Source: an uncultured Leucothrix sp.
GTDB lineage: Bacteria > Pseudomonadota > Gammaproteobacteria > Thiotrichales > Thiotrichaceae
Direction: 5' to 3'
Assembly (NCBI GenBank): GCA_937923375.1
Contig: CALAJG010000041.1
Span: 1 to 32,069 of the forward strand
DNA length: 32,069 bases
Shown here: positions 16,921-24,294 of the stretch, one piece after another
How the letters are laid out: each line of letters begins with the position of its first letter
Numbering within the stretch: the first letter of the stretch is position 1
The notes under the pieces: model-generated
Told to the model about the DNA's origin: nothing
What the model saw: the letters and a program-made list of their open reading frames with translations, nothing else
The model's database searches: none
Program-made: the position numbers and the translations under genes

Positions 16921-17255
16921 TCTTTGCTATCAATTATTGTTAACTTGTTAAAGTGCACCCGTGTTTATTCATAAATATCAAATAATTAACTCATATCATA
17001 ACATGTTAATATAGTTATATAGTGAGCCATTGGTACAAAAACAGCAGTGTGTTGTAAAATAAACACACCATTACTCGGCAAATGCTTGACTCACTATGGT
17101 GAATCCTATAGATTTATCGAATAGTAGTTAATTTTAACAACTGCTTGACGCATTCCAGAGGGGAGTGCTCCGCGATGCCAACATACCAAATCATAAATCG
17201 GGGGTAAGGCATCGGATTATCTATAGCGTCATTAGTATTATCTTCACCCTAAAGT
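16921..17255 (+). other. Gene-free leader region upstream of the helicase-like gene
   Basis: These 335 bases contain no long coding region. A candidate promoter is TTAACT (16986-16991), 18 bases, TATAGT (17010-17015). Downstream are a 7-base-pair hairpin (17047-17053 with 17062-17068), a directly repeated TGCTTGAC (17083-17090 and 17142-17149), and a perfect 7-base-pair inverted repeat CGATGCC/GGCATCG (17173-17179 with 17208-17214). The last pair encloses a 10-codon reading frame (17175-17207, ATG to TAA) preceded by AGAGGGGAG nine bases upstream. I see no clear terminator for map. A long structured 5' leader is my inference. Confidence 0.4.
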
Positions 17256-18947
17256 TTGACTAAGGAGATTACTGCTGCGCGCGCTTTGTTAGGTTTTAAT
17301 TTGACTTTCTCAAGCTTAAATTTACAAGACAGTTTTGTAGCTTCCATTGAATCTGCTGGCTACGTTGCGCCCACTGAACTTCAGTCACAGCTGATTCCAT
17401 TGGTCGGTGGCCGCAAAAATGTTGTCGTCTGGAGTCAATCAGCAGCAGGTAAAACAGGTGCCTTCCTGATTCCCGCAGTTAATTATATCCTGGCCAATCC
17501 ACTGGATGAGAAACGTGGCGCACGTATTTTAATTTTGACATCAAGGCGCGACAGAGTCAGCCAAATAAATTACACGTTAAAGCGACTTACGCGCGATCAT
17601 AATATGCGATTTGGCTTTATCGTCAGTGGTCGTCCCTATCAGCCACAAATGCGCCTCATGAGGCGCCCATTAGATATGATGGTTGCTACACCTGGCCGCT
17701 TGAATGATTTGGTAGACAATAACAAAGCAGATTTCTCACAATTGGAAATGTTGATCATTGACGATATGACAACCATTTTCCAAAAAAATATGCACGAACT
17801 AATCGCTAAGATCCTTAAACAGGTTAGTAAAGAGTGCCCAACTGTTGCATTTGTTCGTCAAGATGAGGCCGTTGCAGGCTTAGTGAAAAAATTGTTTCCG
17901 GATGCCGTTGAAATTGAGAGCCTTGATGACGAAAATGAAGAACTAGAAACATCAGAAAATGCATCTAATCAGACGATTAATACAACAAAAAGTAAGAAAC
18001 CCACACTGACCTTCCCCAGCCATGAACAACATGCTTACGTAGCGGACGACTATACACACAAGATAGCATTGATGGATCATTTCCTAGATGAATTTGCAGG
18101 TCAACCCACTGTTATTTATACCTCTACCACGAAGACGGCAAAGTCACTTCAAGAAAATCTTTCAAATCATGGCCACGTCGTTGAACTAGCTCACGAGTTA
18201 AAAGCCGAAGAAATTTCAACAACTGATACACCAACGCTGATTGTCTCAGATCAACAGTCAACAAAATTACCGAAAGGTAGCGATCATAATATTATACATT
18301 TTGATCTTCCCTTTAAACTGGACAATTATGGTAGTAGGCTAAATGCCCACGATATTGATCGTGAATCAGCCATGTTGATTTTGGCGGACGGTAATGACTA
18401 TGATGCGTTGAGACGAATTGAAAAAGAAATAGGCTCACCTATTTCACAAAAGACAGCACCAGGACTTGAGCCCCTAAATCCTTTTATTAGCACGCAAGCG
18501 ACGAGACCAAAAAAGGCCGCTGGCGGGAAGGCCAGAAAACCGAATACTACTAAGAAACCAGCTAGTCGCGCTAAGCCCAATAAAAGTCGAAGTACTGCTA
18601 AGCCAACGTCAAAAAAGCCGCAAGCCACGGCGAAAACTAAAACAACCTCTAAAACTCGGAAAAAAACGACTTCAGGCAGATCATCAACCGCAGGTGATGA
18701 TAAAGACACAAGACGTCAACGAAAGGGCCCTTATGGTCGTTTGAATGGTGGTGCGCAAAGAAAACGTAATGATTTTGGTGTTAGCACCGTTGGCACAAAA
18801 AACAATCAGCCTGCACAAATGTCTAATAGTGAATGGGACAAGGCGATTGCAGAAAATAAGCCCAGCAAAGAACCAAGGGTTGTTATACGCTATAAAGACA
18901 AAAAGAAGCGTACACTGTTGAAGGAAGACCCTAAACCGGATGCCTAA
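17256..18947 (+). CDS. Degenerate DEAD-box helicase homologue with basic C-terminal tail
   Basis: A two-RecA-domain protein of the RhlE/SrmB type that has lost most catalytic motifs. From the TTG at 17256 it has 563 residues. The Q-motif region is recognisable (FSSLNLQDSF to PTELQSQLIP). Motif I is SQSAAGKT (60-67), where AxTGSGKT is usual. Ia is LTSRRDR instead of PTRELA. Ib is intact (ATPGR, 144-148). Motif II is DDMT (169-172) instead of DEAD. SAT, the motif V ARGxD and HRxGRxxR are absent (YGSRLNAHDID at motif VI). Residues 415-495 are very rich in Lys, Arg, Thr, Ser, Ala and Pro, like histone H1 tails. The frame is uninterrupted, so it is probably expressed as an RNA-binding pseudo-enzyme. 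No in-frame ATG occurs before codon 117; TTG codons at 17286 and 17301 are alternative starts, and 17301 best fits the family N-terminus. Confidence 0.8.
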   Translation: MTKEITAARALLGFNLTFSSLNLQDSFVASIESAGYVAPTELQSQLIPLVGGRKNVVVWSQSAAGKTGAFLIPAVNYILANPLDEKRGARILILTSRRDRVSQINYTLKRLTRDHNMRFGFIVSGRPYQPQMRLMRRPLDMMVATPGRLNDLVDNNKADFSQLEMLIIDDMTTIFQKNMHELIAKILKQVSKECPTVAFVRQDEAVAGLVKKLFPDAVEIESLDDENEELETSENASNQTINTTKSKKPTLTFPSHEQHAYVADDYTHKIALMDHFLDEFAGQPTVIYTSTTKTAKSLQENLSNHGHVVELAHELKAEEISTTDTPTLIVSDQQSTKLPKGSDHNIIHFDLPFKLDNYGSRLNAHDIDRESAMLILADGNDYDALRRIEKEIGSPISQKTAPGLEPLNPFISTQATRPKKAAGGKARKPNTTKKPASRAKPNKSRSTAKPTSKKPQATAKTKTTSKTRKKTTSGRSSTAGDDKDTRRQRKGPYGRLNGGAQRKRNDFGVSTVGTKNNQPAQMSNSEWDKAIAENKPSKEPRVVIRYKDKKKRTLLKEDPKPDA

Positions 18948-18978
18948 AGCATCTGATAAGCATGACATGGACTGATCA

Positions 18979-20466
18979 ATGCAAAGGCAAATGAAAATCG
19001 CACAACGAGGTCAGGGATGGCTAGTAAGTTTTGCGGTGCTAATCCTGTTAGTAGCAGTTGGCACAGTACTTTATACTATATCTAAAAGTACACTAAACAA
19101 ACCTGACGATACCCCGGCAAAAGAACTTCCACCTCAGTCATTTACTGATAAAAATGTCGATGCAATTGCTAAGAAGCTCGCGGCTGATTATTTATCGGTT
19201 AGTGATAGCGGACGTAGGGAAGATATTCAGGCACTTGCCAACACACTCAGTAATTTGAAGAGCAGCCCTCACGAAGCTGCTAGACTTACTCTTCAACAGC
19301 TCCGTGATGATCAACTACCTGCTGCATTGACCACACTCAAAAATTTAGCCTTAGCAACTGATAATAAGCGTGATGCAGCAAAGCTATGGGTTGATATTGG
19401 AAATATTGAAAACCTTAAGTCTGAAGAAGAGGCAATCAAAGCTTATCAAAAGTCCGTTACACTAGATCCCGACAATATCAATGCTTGGAATCGTATAGGC
19501 CATATAGAAAGACAACGAGGCCAATATGATAAAGCAGAAATTGCTTATAAGAACGTAACCCGTCTTTCTGACAGTAAAAGCCGGACTGAAGCCGTTTCAT
19601 TAGCTAATTTCGGTCTCTTATACCAGTCTCAGAATAAATTTGATGATGCGATTAAGTCGTTTGAGCTAGCATTAAGTATAAATACTGAGCTAGATAATCA
19701 GGATGGAATAGCGTCGAACAGCGAGAATTTAGCAGGACTTTACAGAGCTAAAAAAGACTTCGATCAGGCTGAAAAGTATTACCAAAAAGCGCTCGGCGTC
19801 TATCAAACAACAAAATTGACGGCCAAACAAATAGAAATTTATTCTGCCCTAGGCAGCTTGTACCAATCTCAACAGCAATCTGAACTTGCGCTGGCAGAGT
19901 ATGAGAAGGCACTGCTGCTTAACCAAGCTAACCCAAATAAACGCTTCAGCGCTGGGCTTTATAGCAACATGGGAATTCTGGCACAGCAAAAAAACGAACT
20001 CGAGAGAGCTGAAGAATACTTTAACCAATCCCTAACATTGTTTCAGGAAACGGAAAACCCTCAGGGAACCGCCGACCAATATAGTAATTTGGCAATACTA
20101 GCGCGAAGCCGCAAGCAATTTGGACAGAGTGAAGCACTCCATTTAAAAGCAATAGCTCTATATGAAGCTGTTGATAACAAGCAAGCACTTACTTCTCAGT
20201 ATACAAATTTAGGCTTTCTTTATACTGCTTGGAATAAAACAGAAACTGCCTGCGAGTATTGGCAAAAGAGTTTAGGTGGCTTAGAAGGTGAACAGCACAA
20301 GCCTCGTAGGGACAGAATTCAGGCAATCGTAGAGAGGGATTGCCAGGCTGCTAAAACAGAAACTAACGATACCAAAGAAACATCCGCAGCGCCTTCAGAT
20401 GTTTCTTTACCCCAGACCGAGAGTCCAATGATTAAAAGCCCGGTTCTCAACAAACCGGGCGAATAA
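18979..20466 (+). CDS. Membrane-anchored tetratricopeptide repeat protein
   Basis: A protein of 495 residues with a short basic N-terminus, one hydrophobic segment (about residues 14-34, WLVSFAVLILLVAVGTVLYT) and a long soluble part, most likely periplasmic. From about residue 130 to 430 it is built of TPR units: early 34-residue types (AIKAYQKSVTLDPDNINAWNRIG), then longer units of about 40 residues like those of kinesin light chain (SNMGILAQQKNELERAEEYF). The C-terminus is Thr/Ser/Pro-rich. It begins 31 bases after the helicase-like gene, so co-transcription is likely. An ATG at 18991 (MKIAQRG), with AAAGG before it, is an equally good start. The specific role is unknown; TPRs bind partner proteins. 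Its last codons double as a terminator for the opposing gene. Confidence 0.85.
   Translation: MQRQMKIAQRGQGWLVSFAVLILLVAVGTVLYTISKSTLNKPDDTPAKELPPQSFTDKNVDAIAKKLAADYLSVSDSGRREDIQALANTLSNLKSSPHEAARLTLQQLRDDQLPAALTTLKNLALATDNKRDAAKLWVDIGNIENLKSEEEAIKAYQKSVTLDPDNINAWNRIGHIERQRGQYDKAEIAYKNVTRLSDSKSRTEAVSLANFGLLYQSQNKFDDAIKSFELALSINTELDNQDGIASNSENLAGLYRAKKDFDQAEKYYQKALGVYQTTKLTAKQIEIYSALGSLYQSQQQSELALAEYEKALLLNQANPNKRFSAGLYSNMGILAQQKNELERAEEYFNQSLTLFQETENPQGTADQYSNLAILARSRKQFGQSEALHLKAIALYEAVDNKQALTSQYTNLGFLYTAWNKTETACEYWQKSLGGLEGEQHKPRRDRIQAIVERDCQAAKTETNDTKETSAAPSDVSLPQTESPMIKSPVLNKPGE
20434..20460 (-). terminator. Rho-independent terminator of the oxidoreductase, inside the TPR gene end
   Basis: A perfect 8-base-pair GC-rich stem (GCCCGGTT / AACCGGGC) with a 7-base loop is followed on the minus strand by TTTT. 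It begins about 10 bases after the stop of the minus-strand oxidoreductase and is entirely inside the last codons of the plus-strand TPR gene. No T-run follows on the plus strand. Confidence 0.8.
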
Positions 20467-20470
20467 TGAA

Positions 20471-22603
20471 TTAGCCTCTACGCCAAGTGTGAAACTTCTC
20501 AACATACGAAAGAAGTTTCTCAGGCGCATGAGCCTTCTTCCAATTGCCGGCTGCAAACTTATTTGATTCTGACATAGTGGGGTAAATATGTATCGTTCCC
20601 AGTATCTTATTGAGCCCTAGATTATATTTCATTGCCAGAATGAATTCTGGGATTAGGTCACCTGCCCCCTTACCAATAATCGTCACCCCAAGAATCTTAT
20701 CTTTACCAGGTACAGTAAGCACTTTTACCGAACCTTCATCACTGCTATCTGCTATCGCACGATCCAAATCGTCAATCCCATAGGTGGTTACTTCATAAGC
20801 AATATTCTTCTCTATTGCATCCTTTTCGTTAAGGCCAACGCGCGCCACCTCAGGATCTGTAAAGGTTGCCCAAGGGATAACCCGATAATCAACTCGAAAA
20901 CGCTTAAAAGCGCCAAACAAGGCATTCACACTTGCATACCAAGCCTGATGTGCTGCTGTATGTGTGAACTGATAAGGGCCGGCCACATCGCCAACTGCAT
21001 AAATATTAGGAAAGTTTGTGGTCAGGAAGCCGTCCGTTTCAATAGTACCTCGACCAGAAATTTCAACGCCTAACTCTTCAAGGCCAAACCCTGTGATATT
21101 TGCTTTACGGCCCAAGGCTAGCAGTACACGGTCAAAAGGAACTTTTTTCTCTTCTCCATCGTGCTCACAAATTAGGTAGTTCTCACCTGCTTCCTGGATA
21201 AACTCCTTAGCATCGTGCGATGACAACACTTCAATACCCTCTTCGATAAAACGAGATTGCATGAGTTCAGATACTTCATTATCTTCACGAACCATAATAG
21301 TCGGTGAACGCTCTACCATGGTGACTTTCGTTCCAAGGCGATTAAATGCCTGCGCCAACTCACTGCCAATGGGACCACCACCCAATACAACCAGACGCTC
21401 CGGCTGTTCTTCAATTTCCCAAAGGTTGTCGCTGGTCAAATAGTCAACTGAATCTACCCCTTTAATAGGTGGAACAAGTGGCGATGCCCCAGTCGCTATG
21501 ATGATGTTTTTTGTGGTGTGAATTTTGCCGTTGACCTCAACACGAAAAGGATCAAGTATCTTAGCTTCGCCAGTAATGACCTCAACTCCAAGCTCAGTGT
21601 ATCGCTCGATAGAATCATGTGGTTCAATTGCTTTGATTATCCCATGTACCCGCTTCATCACTGTCTTAAAATCAAAGGTAGGTTGCATATTTTCTAAGCC
21701 GTACTTTTCTGCATGTTGCGCTTCATGAACCGCTTTGGCTGTACGAATCAGTGCCTTGCTCGGCACACATCCCGTATTCAAACAATCTCCACCCATTTTG
21801 TGCTTTTCTATCAGACCAACTTTAGCCTTTACAGCTGCCGCAATATAGGCTGAGACCAGCCCACCAGAACCAGCACCAATAACCAGCAGATTAAAGTCAA
21901 AACTTTCTGGTTTGTCGTATACTGAAAATACTTTGCTCGCGCGAATTTTATTCATAATTTTTTTAGCAACCACAGGGAAAACTCCTAGTAAGGCAAAGGC
22001 TAACAATAAGCCCGGAGAGAGAATACTGGACAGTGAATCGATTTGAGCAAGCTGCGTTCCTGCATAAACAAATACAGCTGTGCCAGCCAACATTCCAATC
22101 TGACTAACCCAGGCAAAAGTGATTGTTTTGAGCTTAGTGAAGCCCATCAGGATATTGACCAGAAAGAATGGAAACAATGGCACTAGTCGCATCGCGAATA
22201 GATACAGTGGCCCTTCTTTTTCTACACCATCATTAATTAGCTGTAGCTTATCGGCATAGCGATCCTGGAGCGTGTCACGAAATAAGTATCTCGCAACCAG
22301 AAAAGCCAATGTAGCGCCAAGCGTACTAGCAAAAGATACAACAATAACACCAGTGACTAGACCAAATAATGTGCCTGCCAGAACAGTCATTATCGCCGCG
22401 CCCGGAAGTGACAAGGCTGCCATAATGACGTAAACAACAAAAAACATCAGAAGCGTCAGCAGGGTATTTTGTTGATAATAGTCGTTAAATGCTTGTTGTT
22501 TCTCTTTAATGAAATCCAGCGAGAAATATTGCTGGAGATCAAAAAGAAAAAATGAAGCAAATAATAGTGCAATGACACCAAGCAGGATGATTTTTTTATT
22601 CAT
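20471..22603 (-). CDS. TVP38/DedA-like membrane domain fused to FAD-dependent disulfide oxidoreductase
   Basis: A protein of 710 residues in two parts. Residues 1 to about 220 form a polytopic TVP38/TMEM64 (SNARE-associated, DedA-like) domain with SLPGAAIMTVLAGTLFG near 65-81. Residues 235-710 form a class I pyridine nucleotide-disulfide oxidoreductase: FAD motif GAGSGG (243-248), redox disulfide C274-C279 in GGDCLNTGCVPSKAL, NAD(P) motif GGGPIGSE (408-415), second FAD motif AVGDVAG near 540, and the C-terminal H672/E679 pair in HIYPTMSE. It resembles mercuric reductase and lipoamide dehydrogenase, but the N-terminal mercury-binding domain and C-terminal cysteine pair of MerA are missing. I expect a membrane-tethered electron-transfer enzyme; the substrate cannot be read from sequence. 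It stands alone with its own terminator. Confidence 0.92.
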   Translation of the reverse strand: MNKKIILLGVIALLFASFFLFDLQQYFSLDFIKEKQQAFNDYYQQNTLLTLLMFFVVYVIMAALSLPGAAIMTVLAGTLFGLVTGVIVVSFASTLGATLAFLVARYLFRDTLQDRYADKLQLINDGVEKEGPLYLFAMRLVPLFPFFLVNILMGFTKLKTITFAWVSQIGMLAGTAVFVYAGTQLAQIDSLSSILSPGLLLAFALLGVFPVVAKKIMNKIRASKVFSVYDKPESFDFNLLVIGAGSGGLVSAYIAAAVKAKVGLIEKHKMGGDCLNTGCVPSKALIRTAKAVHEAQHAEKYGLENMQPTFDFKTVMKRVHGIIKAIEPHDSIERYTELGVEVITGEAKILDPFRVEVNGKIHTTKNIIIATGASPLVPPIKGVDSVDYLTSDNLWEIEEQPERLVVLGGGPIGSELAQAFNRLGTKVTMVERSPTIMVREDNEVSELMQSRFIEEGIEVLSSHDAKEFIQEAGENYLICEHDGEEKKVPFDRVLLALGRKANITGFGLEELGVEISGRGTIETDGFLTTNFPNIYAVGDVAGPYQFTHTAAHQAWYASVNALFGAFKRFRVDYRVIPWATFTDPEVARVGLNEKDAIEKNIAYEVTTYGIDDLDRAIADSSDEGSVKVLTVPGKDKILGVTIIGKGAGDLIPEFILAMKYNLGLNKILGTIHIYPTMSESNKFAAGNWKKAHAPEKLLSYVEKFHTWRRG

Positions 22604-22797
22604 AATTTAAGGCCAACATATAGGCAAATGTGTAAGTAAGTTATCTTACGCGATCCCAACATGCACGGATGCTTAATTCCACGAATAAAAAATGAAGTTT
22701 AAATAATCAAGCCATCAACTGACTACTTTAATTGATTAAAAGGTCGCTTTAAGGTTGGATACTGTTGGAGCGATGCTGTAGGTTGTTCCAAGCTACG

Positions 22798-24294
22798 CTA
22801 ATCATTAGTTGCAAAAGTCCAGGATCGTTGGTCATCCTTCAATGACTCAAGACGCACGTCATAACCCCATAAGCGCCTCAAATGCTTTAGCACTTCAGTT
22901 GTTTCATCGTTCAGTGGTCGACCATTATGCTGATGATGGCGTAAAGTTAAGGAGCGATCGCCACGCACATCTACACTGTGGACCTGAATATCAGGCTCAT
23001 TGGCACTGAGATTATACTGTTGAGACAGCACTTCCCTAACGCGTCTATAGCCCTCATCATCATGGATTGCGGTCACATCAATTGTGGATTTATACTCATT
23101 GTCTTCCAACGCAAAGAAACGGAATTTCCGGATGACAGTGGGTGATAAGTACTGCTCTACAAAGCTCTCATCGCGATAATTCTTCATCGCATGATGCAAT
23201 GTTTCCAACCAATCAGCACCTGCTATTTCCGGAAACCAGCGCTTATCCTCATCAGTTGGATTTTCGCAAATTCGCCGAATATCCGTCATCATGGCGAAGC
23301 CCAATGCGTAAGGGTTGATACCTGAATAGTAGGGACTATCAAACTCGGGCTGCGCAACTACATTAGTATGCGAAGTCAAAAATTCCATCATGAATGCATC
23401 AGTTACCAGACCTTCATCATACATTTCATTGAGAATCGTATAGTGCCAAAAAGTAGCCCAGCCCTCATTCATAACCTGAGTCTGCCGCTGCGGATAGAAG
23501 TATTGTGCCATTTTCCGCACGATTCTAACGATCTCTCGCTGCCATGGTTCTAAGTGAGGCGCACTTTTCTCAACAAAATAGAGAATATTTTCCTGCGGCT
23601 GTTCAGGGAAATTAACCCGTTTTGGCTCATCAATCTGTTTATGGGTGTCCGGGATAGTTCGCCAAAGATCGTTGAGATGCGTTTGTATATAGTGCTCACG
23701 TTCCTTTTGCCGGACTTTTTCGTCTTCTGCCGAAATGGGCACAGGCCGTTGATAGCGATCTACGCCATAGTTCATTAGCGCATGACAAGAGTCCAGAGTC
23801 GACTCCACTGCATCTACTCCGTGACGTTCTTCGCATTCGGCAATGTAGTTCTTAGCAAACACGAGATAATCAATAATTGCTTCAGCATCAGTCCAGGTCC
23901 GAAACAAATAGTTACCTTTAAAAAAAGAATTGTGTCCATAGCAAGCATGCGCGATAACTAAAGCTTGCATAGTCATGGAGTTCTCTTCCATAAGATATGC
24001 AATACAAGGATCCGAATTGATTACAATTTCATAGGCTAAACCCATTCGACCACGTGAATAATTCTTCTCTGTGGAGACGTATTTCTTTCCATAAGTCCAA
24101 TGGTTGTAACTAACCGGCATACCCACCGAGGCGTAGGCATCCATCATTTGATCAGAACGGATAACTTCAATCTGATTAGGATACGTATCCAGTTTGAATT
24201 TTTCCTTGGCGATACGAGCAATCTCCTGATCATATTGCTCTAGTAATTCAAACGTCCAATCTGATCCGGTTGAGATGGGCTTACGACGACTCAT
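22798..24294 (-). CDS. ycgB: SpoVR family protein
   Basis: A 498-residue member of the SpoVR/YcgB family (E. coli YcgB 510). Bacillus SpoVR is needed for spore cortex formation. In gammaproteobacteria the family is a stationary-phase and stress gene of unproven biochemistry. Typical blocks are DWTFELLEQYDQEI near the N-terminus, SYNHWTYGK, AYLMEENSMTMQALVIAHACYGHNSFF (split here as SMTMQALVIAHACYGH) and MNEGWATFWHY, with conserved His and Glu residues. The start overlaps the yeaH stop by four bases (ATGA) with GAGG upstream. It is the third gene of a yeaG-yeaH-ycgB unit. I see no clear terminator after it; the 194 bases to the next gene hold only a weak hairpin (GTAAG/CTTAC). Confidence 0.95.
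   Translation of the reverse strand: MSRRKPISTGSDWTFELLEQYDQEIARIAKEKFKLDTYPNQIEVIRSDQMMDAYASVGMPVSYNHWTYGKKYVSTEKNYSRGRMGLAYEIVINSDPCIAYLMEENSMTMQALVIAHACYGHNSFFKGNYLFRTWTDAEAIIDYLVFAKNYIAECEERHGVDAVESTLDSCHALMNYGVDRYQRPVPISAEDEKVRQKEREHYIQTHLNDLWRTIPDTHKQIDEPKRVNFPEQPQENILYFVEKSAPHLEPWQREIVRIVRKMAQYFYPQRQTQVMNEGWATFWHYTILNEMYDEGLVTDAFMMEFLTSHTNVVAQPEFDSPYYSGINPYALGFAMMTDIRRICENPTDEDKRWFPEIAGADWLETLHHAMKNYRDESFVEQYLSPTVIRKFRFFALEDNEYKSTIDVTAIHDDEGYRRVREVLSQQYNLSANEPDIQVHSVDVRGDRSLTLRHHQHNGRPLNDETTEVLKHLRRLWGYDVRLESLKDDQRSWTFATND

Noticed and set aside
18398..18709. 103-codon minus-strand frame rich in Val, Leu and Phe
   Set aside because: It is the complement of the Lys/Thr/Ala-rich tail of the helicase homologue; its hydrophobicity is an artefact of that composition, and no start signal is seen.
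17256..18947. Pseudo-helicase as a frameshifted or decaying pseudogene
   Set aside because: The frame is open over 563 codons, the domain order and spacing are kept, and the changes are substitutions in motifs, not truncations.
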